From positions 3,224,001 to 3,288,000 of the forward strand of contig NZ_CP022282.1 in NCBI RefSeq assembly GCF_002216065.1: DNA of 64,000 bases, given 5' to 3'. The number at the start of each line of letters is the position of its first letter. Positions within the stretch are counted from its first letter, which is position 1. This DNA comes from Chryseobacterium sp. T16E-39. GTDB taxonomy: Bacteria > Bacteroidota > Bacteroidia > Flavobacteriales > Weeksellaceae. Below are positions 17,003 to 25,093 of the stretch, piece by piece. A program made the position numbers and the translations under genes. The notes beneath the pieces were generated by a model. The model did no database searches. It was not told the origin of the DNA and saw nothing but the letters and a program-made list of their open reading frames with translations.

Positions 17003-19246
17003 ATGAAAACTCAAAAACAAAAACTATTATTTCTCTTTGCTTTTCTCTCGTTTCTACTGAGTGTTGCTCAAGTTAAGATTACTGGAAAAGTAACTTATAG
17101 AAATAAAGGGGTTGGGGAAATCAACGTCACTTTAAAGGGAACCTACGATGGAGCAACGACGGATGCAGGAGGTAAATTCTCTTTTGAGACGACAGAAAAA
17201 GGAAACCAGACCCTTACTTTTACCCATCCAAAATACAACGATATTGAAAAATCAATTGTTATTGATAATCAAGATATTTCCGTAGATGCAGAGTTAAAAG
17301 AACAGATCAATGAAATTGATGCAGTGGTGATTTCTGCCGGTTCAATAGAAGCAAGCGACAAGAAAAGAGCGACAGCATTATTGACACCGATAGATGTTTA
17401 TACAACGGCAGGTGCTGATGGGCAAATTTCATCTGCATTAACCTATCTTCCCGGTGTACAAAAAGTAGGAGAATCTGAAGGACTCTTTATTAGAGGCGGT
17501 ACAGGAACGGAATCTAAGATCTTCATGGATGGAAGTCTCATCAACAACTATTTCTCGAGCTCAGTTCCCGGGATTGCGGGAAGAGACCGATTTAATACAT
17601 CGCTTTTTAAAGGAAATGTTTTTTCAAGTGGTGGATATTCTGCATTATATGGGCAGGCTCTTTCCGGTGCATTAATGCTTGAAAGTGTCGATCTGCCAGA
17701 TCAGAGTTCTTATGATTTTGGGATTTCACCGATCTTTTTGAGTGGTGGGTTTCAGAAATTGAGTGAGGATAAAAACCATTCCTACGGGGCAACTTTAGGA
17801 TATTCTCTTTTAAGTCTTATGCAAAAGGTGCTTAATTTCAACACAGATTTTATAAATGCACCAGAGGGGCTTAACGGAGATGCTAATTTTAGAATTAAAA
17901 CAAAATCCGGAGGGTTTTTCAAGTATTACGGAATGTACGATACCAATAAAATGGGAGTAAGAGCAGCAAGTTTGGAGCCGGGATCGGACTATGCACTGGT
18001 TAGAATCAATGGAAAAAATACCTATCACAATTTGTCTTTTAAACAGAAGTTCGGAAAGTATCTGTTGAATACAGGAGCTTCCTATTCGTATAACAGGTCT
18101 GATCTTAATTTTTCCGGGGAAACGAATGATATTGAATCTGCTAAAACCCAACTTTTAACCACAGGTAATTATATCAATTTTAAGGCTGTGTTAGAAAGGA
18201 AGATCAATAAAATAAGTGCAGTACGTGGAGGGTTTGAATTAAATAATACGGACGAAAAACTGAATTTTGAGGACGTAAAAAAACATTATCAGGATTTTAT
18301 ATCTTCTGTTTTTGCAGAAACGGATCTTGGGTTTAGCAACCAACTCTCAGCAAAGATAGGAGTAAGAGCAGAAAATTCTTCCTTTTTAAATAAAAGTAAT
18401 ATAGCTCCCCGCTTAGCATTAGCTTATCGTTTAGCTCAGAACTGGACGACTTCATTTGCCTATGGATTGTTTTATCAAAATCCTGAAAGTAAATATATTA
18501 ATGGCCCGGCCAGCTTGGACTTTCAAAAATCACAGCACTATATTTTACAGTTGCAAAGAACATCTGAAGGGAGAAGCTTAAGATTGGAGGCTTTTTATAA
18601 AAAATATGACCAGCTGATAAAAGTGAAAAACATTGCTAATATTGATAGTCAAAATCAGCCCGTACAGACTGCAATTAATAACGATGGCTATGGATATGCA
18701 AAAGGATTGGAGCTATTTTGGAGAGATAAAAAAACATTTGAAAATATTGATTATTGGATCAGCTACTCGTTTTTGGATTCTAAAAGAGATTTTATGAATT
18801 ATCCCGTTAGCTTAAAACCCAATTTTGCATCTGAACACACCCTTTCAGTAGTGGGCAAAAGATTTATTCCGGAATGGAAATTAGGCGTTAATCTTTCATA
18901 TACCTATTCTAAGGGGCGTCCTTATTATGATATCGCCAGCAAGGATGTCAATGGAAATGTGGTGAACTTTACAAGGAATGAAGGGAGATTAAAAGATTAT
19001 AATGCATTAAATTTAAGTTTTAATTATCTTCCAAATCTCGGAAAAAAAGATTCTAAAGTATTTACTGTTTTCGTATTAAGTGTATCCAATGTGCTGGGGA
19101 CAAAAAATGTATATGGATATAATTTCTCACAAGATGGATCACGAAGTTCTGCTGTAGTTCCTCCGGTAAATACATTTGTTTTTGTTGGTGCATTTATCAG
19201 TTTTGGGGTCGATAAAACCCAGGATGCTATCAATAATAATTTATAA
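17003..19246 (+). CDS. TonB-dependent outer-membrane receptor
   Basis: 747 residues from ATG 17003. This start gives a clean signal peptide (MKTQKQKLLFLFAFLSFLL), whereas the TTG at 16982 lies inside the predicted -7 box. A carboxypeptidase-regulatory-like domain (VKITGKVTYRNKGVGEINVTL, about 25-100) precedes the plug domain (LTYLPGVQKVGESEGLFIRGG, KIFMDGSLI) and a beta-barrel rich in aromatic strands. The substrate is unknown. There is no SusD partner. Position under a LytTR-like operator and next to the kinase cluster suggests signal-controlled uptake. Confidence 0.9.
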   Translation: MKTQKQKLLFLFAFLSFLLSVAQVKITGKVTYRNKGVGEINVTLKGTYDGATTDAGGKFSFETTEKGNQTLTFTHPKYNDIEKSIVIDNQDISVDAELKEQINEIDAVVISAGSIEASDKKRATALLTPIDVYTTAGADGQISSALTYLPGVQKVGESEGLFIRGGTGTESKIFMDGSLINNYFSSSVPGIAGRDRFNTSLFKGNVFSSGGYSALYGQALSGALMLESVDLPDQSSYDFGISPIFLSGGFQKLSEDKNHSYGATLGYSLLSLMQKVLNFNTDFINAPEGLNGDANFRIKTKSGGFFKYYGMYDTNKMGVRAASLEPGSDYALVRINGKNTYHNLSFKQKFGKYLLNTGASYSYNRSDLNFSGETNDIESAKTQLLTTGNYINFKAVLERKINKISAVRGGFELNNTDEKLNFEDVKKHYQDFISSVFAETDLGFSNQLSAKIGVRAENSSFLNKSNIAPRLALAYRLAQNWTTSFAYGLFYQNPESKYINGPASLDFQKSQHYILQLQRTSEGRSLRLEAFYKKYDQLIKVKNIANIDSQNQPVQTAINNDGYGYAKGLELFWRDKKTFENIDYWISYSFLDSKRDFMNYPVSLKPNFASEHTLSVVGKRFIPEWKLGVNLSYTYSKGRPYYDIASKDVNGNVVNFTRNEGRLKDYNALNLSFNYLPNLGKKDSKVFTVFVLSVSNVLGTKNVYGYNFSQDGSRSSAVVPPVNTFVFVGAFISFGVDKTQDAINNNL

Positions 19247-19339
19247 CAAAATAAAAAGATTGTATGTTTAGTTTCATCAACATGAAAATGAAATCATACC
19301 TTTCAATAGAATAAAACAAACCCTAAAAATTAAAAAACA

Positions 19340-19990
19340 ATGAAAAAGTACCTATTAAGTTTTGCTTTAGCTTTTATGAGCTTAACCGCTTTTGCTCAGG
19401 CTGATTATGAAAAAATAATGTCTGAAAAGATTGCAAAAATCGAAACCTGTAAAACAGTGGAAGATTTCCAGACTTTAGCGAATGATTTCCAGAGAATAGG
19501 AAGTAAGGAAAGCGGGAAATGGCTTCCAAGTTATTATGCTGCTTTTTCGTACATACAGAAGGGACGCGTAATGATGAGAGAAGGAAAAACACAGGATCTT
19601 GATGAGGTAGCCAATCAAGCTGACAAACATTTGGCAACTGCTCAGAATCTTGCGGGAGCAGATAATGCAGAGATCCATCTACTAAAAAAAATGGCGTATT
19701 CTTTAAGAATGATGGTGAATCCGCAGCAGCGATATATGACGGATGGGATGAAAGCAGCAGAAGAACTTCAGATAGCGGAGAAATTAGACCCTACAAACCC
19801 AAGAATAGCTTTGATCAAAGCAGAAGATATATACTTCACACCAGAACAGTACGGAGGAAGCAAAACTAAAGGAATTGAAATGTTTAAGAAGGCCGCAGAT
19901 CAATACAATTCATACAAACCGAAATCTTCAATGGATCCAAATTGGGGAAAAGGAGAAGCCGAATATTTCATCAGCCAACCTGCAAAATAG
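19340..19990 (+). CDS. Exported helical protein of unknown function
   Basis: 216 residues with a signal peptide (MKKYLLSFALAFMSLTAFAQ). The rest is helical and TPR-like: ADKHLATAQNLAGADNAEIHLLKKMAYSLR and AAEELQIAEKLDPTNPRIALIKAEDIYF. It is probably periplasmic. It lies 93 bp after the TonB receptor with no clear promoter between, so it may be in the same transcript. A strong terminator follows. The function is not known, though context suggests it works with the receptor or the adjacent kinase. Confidence 0.75.
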   Translation: MKKYLLSFALAFMSLTAFAQADYEKIMSEKIAKIETCKTVEDFQTLANDFQRIGSKESGKWLPSYYAAFSYIQKGRVMMREGKTQDLDEVANQADKHLATAQNLAGADNAEIHLLKKMAYSLRMMVNPQQRYMTDGMKAAEELQIAEKLDPTNPRIALIKAEDIYFTPEQYGGSKTKGIEMFKKAADQYNSYKPKSSMDPNWGKGEAEYFISQPAK

Positions 19991-20011
19991 CCGTAAAATA
20001 TAATATTAATG

Positions 20012-20037
20012 AAGTCTTCCCAATCGGGAAGACTTTT
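20012..20037 (+). terminator. Intrinsic terminator after the exported helical protein
   Basis: A 10-bp stem (AAGTCTTCCC at 20012-20021 with GGGAAGACTT at 20026-20035) is followed by TTTTATTTTG. It separates the receptor unit from the kinase unit. Confidence 0.85.
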
Positions 20038-20045
20038 ATTTTGCC

Positions 20046-20113
20046 TTTCAGTAAAGGAAAATGACGATTCAGTGAAAAATAATTTTTGCTACATTTATTA
20101 TCGACTAATTTTG
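20046..20113 (+). promoter_or_regulatory. Direct-repeat operator (LytTR-like) plus -7 box upstream of the histidine kinase
   Basis: TTTCAGTAA (20046-20054) and ATTCAGTGA (20067-20075) are 21 bp apart start to start. TAATTTTG follows at 20106-20113, 30 bp further on. The first codon at 20131 would then have a leader of about 12 nt. The arrangement matches the operators at 16916 and 22543. Confidence 0.7.
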
Positions 20114-20130
20114 GACCAAGAAATAAACTC

Positions 20131-21465
20131 ATGAAACGCAAAAGCCTTATCGTTCTGCTTTGGGTATCCATAGGAACCGCACTATTTTTCTTTTTAGTTT
20201 TTACAAAAGAGAAAACAATAGAAAATTTCATGCTTTCCTTTCTGATTTCCGGTCTTTATTCCTTTGTCCTGGGAATAGGAAACGGTTTAATTAATGATTA
20301 TTTAAATAAAAAGATTCCCTGGTCAGAAGCGACTACCAGAAGAGCGATTATAAGTGTAGTTTCGATCCTTGTTGCCAATATTATTTTAGTGTATGTATGT
20401 AATTACATTAATTTTGTGATTTTTCAAAGGGCATCAACATCACAAGAGTTCTTTTCAGGAAAATATAATTTTACCAATTGGTTTATGGTGAACATTGCCC
20501 TTCTTATTTCAGCTTTTCTGCATGCCAGAGGATTTATGGAAGAGCTTAAAAAGACCTCCAAAAAAGAAGTCGTAGAGCAGAAACTGATTGCAAAATCAGC
20601 TAATGCCCAGTTTGAAACACTTAAAAACCAATTGGATCCCCATTTTCTGTTCAATTCTTTAAATGTTCTTAGTTCTTTAATTGATGAGAATCCAAAACAG
20701 GCACAGAAGTTTACTTCTTCAATGTCAAAGATTTACAGGTATGTTTTAGAGCAGAAGGATAAAGAACTGGTGACGGTAGAAGATGAGATAGAATTTGCTA
20801 AAATTTATTGCGAATTACTGAAAACCAGGTTTGAAGACAGCGTGGATTTTATTTTTGACGTCCGGAAGGAAGATTATAGGCGATATGTGGTTCCTCTTTC
20901 TCTACAACTGCTGTTGGAGAATTGTATCAAACATAATTATGCAACTTCGTCAAAGCCTTTAATGATCAGGATATTTTCTGAAAATGATACGTTGTGTATA
21001 GAAAATAACCTGCAGATAAGAGAACAGATCAAAGAAAGTGCAGGTATTGGATTGGCTAATATTGTCCAGCGATATTCTCTCCTTACAAAGAGAAATGTTT
21101 TTATTGAAAAATCTGAAGATTATTTTAAAGTAAAACTTCCGGTTCTATCTGATAAACCAAATGATATCAGTATCAAACCTGAAGATCATGATAAAGCGTA
21201 TAAGAGAGCACAGAAAAGAGTAAAAGAGATTAAAGGGTTTTATGCAAACCTGACTTCTTATTGTATTATTATTCCTTTTTTAATTTTTATTAACCTTTAT
21301 ACACAAAGCAATTACCTGTGGTTCTGGTGGCCCTTGTTAGGATGGGGAATAGGAGTTGCCTCTCATGCATTCCAGGTTTTTGGTATAGGTGAGCCATGGC
21401 AGGAAAAAAAGATTCAGGAGATTATGGATAAACAAAAAAAACAAGACAATGGAAACATTCGATGA
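20131..21465 (+). CDS. LytS-type sensor histidine kinase with C-terminal 2TM domain
   Basis: 444 residues from ATG 20131. The longer frame from 20086 begins upstream of the predicted -7 box and is rejected. Four N-terminal membrane helices (about 5-135) are followed by a coiled linker. The His_kinase (PF06580 type) motif QLDPHFLFNSLNVL has phospho-acceptor H171. The ATPase has an N box LLENCIKHN (N264) and a G box AGIGLANIVQRY. Residues about 352-435 form a 2TM domain homologous to the small proteins encoded just downstream. The LytTR response regulator at 23290 is its likely partner. Confidence 0.9.
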   Translation: MKRKSLIVLLWVSIGTALFFFLVFTKEKTIENFMLSFLISGLYSFVLGIGNGLINDYLNKKIPWSEATTRRAIISVVSILVANIILVYVCNYINFVIFQRASTSQEFFSGKYNFTNWFMVNIALLISAFLHARGFMEELKKTSKKEVVEQKLIAKSANAQFETLKNQLDPHFLFNSLNVLSSLIDENPKQAQKFTSSMSKIYRYVLEQKDKELVTVEDEIEFAKIYCELLKTRFEDSVDFIFDVRKEDYRRYVVPLSLQLLLENCIKHNYATSSKPLMIRIFSENDTLCIENNLQIREQIKESAGIGLANIVQRYSLLTKRNVFIEKSEDYFKVKLPVLSDKPNDISIKPEDHDKAYKRAQKRVKEIKGFYANLTSYCIIIPFLIFINLYTQSNYLWFWWPLLGWGIGVASHAFQVFGIGEPWQEKKIQEIMDKQKKQDNGNIR

Positions 21466-21748
21466 AAATGATATTCGATATCAACAGGCTAAAAGGCAAG
21501 TAGAGCGATTAAGGGGTTTTTACGGACATTTATTCTCTTATATTGCTGTAAATATTTTGATTGCTTATTTTAATTACACCAATTTAAAGCCCGGAGAAAG
21601 TTATTTTGAGTTTAAAAATTTCTTTACCGCAACATTTTGGGGAATAGGGCTTCTGGCGCATGCATTATTTGTTTTTTTACCCAATATCAGTTTTGCAAAG
21701 AAATGGGAAGAAAAGAAAATTAAAGAATTTATGGATAAGAATAAATGA
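21449..21748 (+). CDS. 2TM-domain protein
   Basis: 99 residues. The motif AKRQVERLRGFYGHLFSYIAV, two hydrophobic helices, GIGLLAHALFVF and KKWEEKKIKEFMDK define the 2TM domain (PF13239 type). The ATG at 21449 overlaps the kinase 3' end by 17 bp in another frame, indicating translational coupling. It is related to the kinase's own C-terminal domain and to the proteins at 22646 and 22929. Its role is unknown. Membrane association with the kinase is plausible. Confidence 0.85.
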   Translation: METFDENDIRYQQAKRQVERLRGFYGHLFSYIAVNILIAYFNYTNLKPGESYFEFKNFFTATFWGIGLLAHALFVFLPNISFAKKWEEKKIKEFMDKNK

Positions 21749-21749
21749 A

Positions 21750-21860
21750 AAAGCAAAATTGCCAATTTGCAAAATCGTAAAATTGCTAAAATGTGATATT
21801 CATTTATGATTCAGCAATTCGACAATTTTACAATTTTACGGTTTCACAATTAAGCTTTTC
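21750..21860. repeat. Intergenic AT-rich inverted-repeat element, copy 2
   Basis: The gap carries many copies of AAAATTGC- and CAATTTTAC-like words in opposite orientation. CAATTCGACAATTTTACAATT at 21815-21835 matches 20 of 21 bases at 2675-2695. The arms are imperfect but would fold extensively in RNA. It splits the 2TM gene from the ICMT-like gene. Confidence 0.5.
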
Positions 21861-21896
21861 GGCTTTTTTGCCCTTTTACCAAAAAACGATAATACG

Positions 21897-22460
21897 ATGA
21901 ATTTACAAATACTATTCTACGCTTCAATGGGAGCTTGGTTATTGACTGAGATCATTTACAAGCAAAAGCTGAAATCTGCAGATAACGATCAGAAGAAAGA
22001 CCAATCCACACTTAACCTACTCTGGGTTGTTATTATTCTGTCAATTGCTGGAGCTGTGACCACTTCAAATATGATTAGTTTTCCTATTAGTGATTCTGGC
22101 TGGATCTTTTATCTTGGTGAAGGTTTGATTCTTTTAGGAATCGTTTTTAGACTAATTATTATCAGATCTTTAGGGAAGTATTTCACAGTTGATGTTACCA
22201 TAAAAGAAGATCATAAAATTAAAAAGGAAGGTTTCTACAGATACCTTAGACATCCATCTTATGCTTTTTCATTATTAACTTTTCTCGGACTAGGCTTATA
22301 TTTAAATAATTGGCTTTCCCTGGTCATCGCATTTATTCCGCCTTTTTTAGCATTTAGTTACAGGATTAAAATAGAAGAGCAAGTTCTTATACAGCGATTT
22401 GGTGAAGAATACGTGCAGTATAGAAAAATCACAAAGAAATTGATCCCTTTTTTGTACTAA
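21897..22460 (+). CDS. ICMT-like (isoprenylcysteine carboxyl methyltransferase family) membrane methyltransferase
   Basis: 187 residues with about five membrane helices. The family motif is clear: SLGKYFTVDVTIKEDHKIKKEG, YRYLRHPSYAF, then IKIEEQVLIQRFGEEYVQYR near the C-terminus. In eukaryotes the family methylates prenylated cysteines. Bacterial members act on unknown lipids or small molecules. It sits inside the 2TM/LytTR cluster, between two 2TM genes, and ends before a terminator. The function in the cluster is inference only. Confidence 0.8.
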   Translation: MNLQILFYASMGAWLLTEIIYKQKLKSADNDQKKDQSTLNLLWVVIILSIAGAVTTSNMISFPISDSGWIFYLGEGLILLGIVFRLIIIRSLGKYFTVDVTIKEDHKIKKEGFYRYLRHPSYAFSLLTFLGLGLYLNNWLSLVIAFIPPFLAFSYRIKIEEQVLIQRFGEEYVQYRKITKKLIPFLY

Positions 22461-22508
22461 AAAGGGAAAACGGAAAAGACGAAAGTGTTACATTTCTTAG
22501 GTATAAAT

Positions 22509-22539
22509 AAATCCTGATTTCAATGAAGTCGGGATTTTT
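22509..22539 (+). terminator. Intrinsic terminator after the ICMT-like gene
   Basis: A 13-bp stem with two T-G pairs (22509-22521 with 22525-22537) and an AAT loop is followed by a T run. It ends immediately before the operator at 22543. Confidence 0.6.
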
Positions 22540-22542
22540 GCA

Positions 22543-22611
22543 ACTCAGAACCGAAATTCAACGGTTCAGTAAGATATAGTTGATTTGAAGATGTTTTTCA
22601 GCATACATTTG
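22543..22611 (+). promoter_or_regulatory. Direct-repeat operator (LytTR-like) plus -7 box upstream of the 2TM pair and response regulator
   Basis: ACTCAGAAC (22543-22551) and GTTCAGTAA (22564-22572) are 21 bp apart start to start. TACATTTG follows at 22604-22611, 31 bp further on. The first downstream gene starts at 22646. This is the third copy of the arrangement and would make the response regulator autoregulated. Confidence 0.7.
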
Positions 22612-22645
22612 ATTCAAGAAAATAAATAAATCAAAATTCAATAGT

Positions 22646-22945
22646 ATGGAAACACTATCATTCAACAAAGAAAACCGCGCGTATGAAAAAGCGGCAAAGA
22701 GAGTAAAAGAACTTAAAGGATTTTATGGAAACCTTACATCTTATTGTTTAGTCATTCCCTTTTTATTCGTTTTAAACCTTTTAACATCACCTTATCATTT
22801 ATGGTTTTACTGGCCAATGCTAGGCTGGGGGATCGGTCTCGTGGCTCATGGAATAAATGTTTTTGGAATTGGAAAAGACTGGGAAGAGAAGAAAATCAAA
22901 GAACTAATGGAAGCAGACAAAAGAAATCATGGAAAAATACTTTAA
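22646..22945 (+). CDS. 2TM-domain protein
   Basis: 99 residues. It is closest to the kinase's C-terminal domain: AAKRVKELKGFYGNLTSYCLVIPF, two membrane helices, PMLGWGIGLVAHGINVFGIG and WEEKKIKELMEA. It begins the third operator-controlled unit. The next gene overlaps its end by 17 bp. Confidence 0.85.
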   Translation: METLSFNKENRAYEKAAKRVKELKGFYGNLTSYCLVIPFLFVLNLLTSPYHLWFYWPMLGWGIGLVAHGINVFGIGKDWEEKKIKELMEADKRNHGKIL

Positions 22946-23225
22946 TACCAATACGATGGATTACAATCAGGCATACGAACGAGTGAGAAAGCTGAAAAAC
23001 TTTTACAAAAGCCTTTCTTGGTATGGTATAATAGCAGGAATCCTGTTTTTCAATGAGTATTTTGAACATGGAACAATAGATTTTTCATTTTATCATGGCT
23101 CAATACTTCTGTTAATCTGGGGAATTATTCTGGTTATAAAAGGGGTGAAGTTATTTGTATTTGACTCTTCCTGGGAGCAAAGAATTTTAGATAAAGAACT
23201 CAGAAAAAGCAAACCAAAATTATAA
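22929..23225 (+). CDS. 2TM-domain protein (divergent)
   Basis: 98 residues. AYERVRKLKNFYKSLSWYG, two hydrophobic helices and SSWEQRILDKELRKS follow the 2TM pattern, but the inter-helix WGIG segment is altered. The start at 22929 overlaps the previous gene. An alternative ATG at 22956 would avoid overlap and keep the whole domain, so the exact start is uncertain. It lies 64 bp before the response regulator. Confidence 0.75.
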   Translation: MEKYFNTNTMDYNQAYERVRKLKNFYKSLSWYGIIAGILFFNEYFEHGTIDFSFYHGSILLLIWGIILVIKGVKLFVFDSSWEQRILDKELRKSKPKL

Positions 23226-23289
23226 ATCAAAATTGAATTCTTTTATCTACTTTTAATACCGCTATTTTAAAAACTAAAACTACTGTTCT

Positions 23290-24033
23290 ATGATCAAAAC
23301 TGTCATTATTGAAGATGAAAAGCCGGCTTCAAGGAAATTAGAAAGAATGCTCAGCATATTTCCTGACATTGAGGTTGTTGCGAAAATTGAATCAGTAGAA
23401 GAGGGAGTTGCCTGGTTTTCTGAAAATGAACATCCTCAGCTTATATTTTCGGATATTGTTTTAGGTGATGGATTATCTTTCGATATTTTTGAAAAGGTGC
23501 CTTCAAAAGGGTTTATTATTTATACGACAGCTTTTGACCAGTATACATTAAAGGCATTTAAATTAAATAGCATTGACTATTTATTAAAACCAATTTTGGA
23601 CGAAGATCTAGCGGGCGCGATAGAGAAATTCAAATCATTTCTTCCTTCTGACAATTCGGTGAGTGGACAGGATATTAAGCAACTAATCAAAAAGGATAAA
23701 TCCACTCTCTCCAGGATTTTGGTTAAGATAGGATATAATCTGAAAATCATTCAAACTCAGGAGATAAGCTGTTTTTTCAGTGAGAATAAAATTGTTTATC
23801 TTCAAACTAAAGACAGAACATATCCTTCAGATTTTACATTGGATGATCTGGAGGAGACTTTAGAAGGTAAAAAATTCTTCCGGGTGAACAGGCAATTTAT
23901 AATCAATTCAGATTATATTAACAACATTCACACTTCACCTAATTATAAGGTAGAATTGGAATTTCAGCCCAGTGAAGAAATTACAGTAAGCAGGGATCGG
24001 GTTAAAGATTTTAAAGATTGGCTTGTGGGTTAA
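23290..24033 (+). CDS. LytTR-family response regulator
   Basis: 247 residues. The receiver domain has IIEDE at 6-10, phospho-acceptor D55 in FSDIVLGD, T80 in IIYTTAF and K100 in YLLKPI. The C-terminal LytTR DNA-binding domain spans about 145-245 (SRILVKIGYNLKIIQ, ENKIVYLQTKDRTYPSDFTL, FFRVNRQFIINSDYI). It is the natural partner of the kinase at 20131. LytTR proteins bind paired 9-bp repeats about two helical turns apart, and three such sites occur in the cluster. Confidence 0.95.
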   Translation: MIKTVIIEDEKPASRKLERMLSIFPDIEVVAKIESVEEGVAWFSENEHPQLIFSDIVLGDGLSFDIFEKVPSKGFIIYTTAFDQYTLKAFKLNSIDYLLKPILDEDLAGAIEKFKSFLPSDNSVSGQDIKQLIKKDKSTLSRILVKIGYNLKIIQTQEISCFFSENKIVYLQTKDRTYPSDFTLDDLEETLEGKKFFRVNRQFIINSDYINNIHTSPNYKVELEFQPSEEITVSRDRVKDFKDWLVG

Positions 24034-24096
24034 TTAGGAATCAGAAAAATCTTCTTCTGTTAGCTTTCATCCCTCAACTTTCCATTCTCAACTCAT

Positions 24097-24993
24097 CTAT
24101 TTGTAATCTATCCTGTTAGCCTCTGTATCTTCAAGCTGTTTAACGATAGAGATTGGGATTTCGTCACTATCAATTGGGAAGCTGATAGAATCGGGAAGAA
24201 AGTTTTTACGATCTGCCTTTTGGAAAATTTCGAATAGAGCAATAGGCTCTTGATTAAAACTAATACATGTACTTATAAAATGCAATTCATGGAGTTTGTA
24301 TTCTGGATTTTTAAGCTTTTCGTTGATATCTTTTATCCTTGATATAAAGTGTCTTTGCCGTATAAAAGTATTGCTGTTCATGATGATGAATACATAATCT
24401 GAATATGCCGTTACTTTTCCGAAGTATTTATGGTGATCACCCCCACTTCTTTCAATGAAATATTCCCCAGATGTTTCAGATTTGTATATTTCCATGGCAG
24501 AGCGCCAAATCCGTTCCTCTTTTGCTTGTAAAGGAGTATCGGGTAAATTTCTGTTGTACGAATACCAACAACCGATAAGTTTATCCAGAAGGGTCGTATT
24601 CTGCTTTGCATTGTTCATATCGATCCGAAGATCATTGAAGTTAAATGCTTCCGTATTCGAATTAATGAAATCAATATAATTGGAGTATCCTAAAGCCCTT
24701 ACGATGACGCTTAACTTTGCCAGATTGGGTTTACTGATACTGGCATTTTCATTTTGATAATATTTCTTTAACTTATTAATGATCAGATGTTCATACAGAT
24801 AGTTTGAACCTAAAATATCTACTTTATTTTTAATGTGATTGGCAGTTTCAGAGCTTACTATCAGTTCGTTAAGTTCGTCAACAATATAAGACCATTCTGT
24901 TTTGGTAATATCTTCCCAACTTCCTTTTTTTAGAAAGTAAAGACCTAAATAATTCATTAATTTCTCAAGATGTAAAATATCTTCTTTTTTCAT
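24097..24993 (-). CDS. Hypothetical cytoplasmic protein
   Basis: 298 residues, with no signal peptide or membrane helix. The N-terminal 130 residues are helical (KKEDILHLEKLMNYLGLYFL, KNKVDILGSNYLYEHLIINKLKKYYQNEN). The C-terminal half is beta-rich and starts near LDKLIGCWYSYNRNLPD, with GEYFIERSGGDHHKYFGKV. I do not recognise the family. It is transcribed towards the response regulator, not with it. Confidence 0.7.
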   Translation of the reverse strand: MKKEDILHLEKLMNYLGLYFLKKGSWEDITKTEWSYIVDELNELIVSSETANHIKNKVDILGSNYLYEHLIINKLKKYYQNENASISKPNLAKLSVIVRALGYSNYIDFINSNTEAFNFNDLRIDMNNAKQNTTLLDKLIGCWYSYNRNLPDTPLQAKEERIWRSAMEIYKSETSGEYFIERSGGDHHKYFGKVTAYSDYVFIIMNSNTFIRQRHFISRIKDINEKLKNPEYKLHELHFISTCISFNQEPIALFEIFQKADRKNFLPDSISFPIDSDEIPISIVKQLEDTEANRIDYK

Positions 24994-25093
24994 AAGACTA
25001 ATTTAAGATTTTTTTAAAACCAAATGAGACTCTCATAAGACTTTTATATTTTATAATCAATGCATATTTGAGTAGAAATAAAAAGTTGAAACA

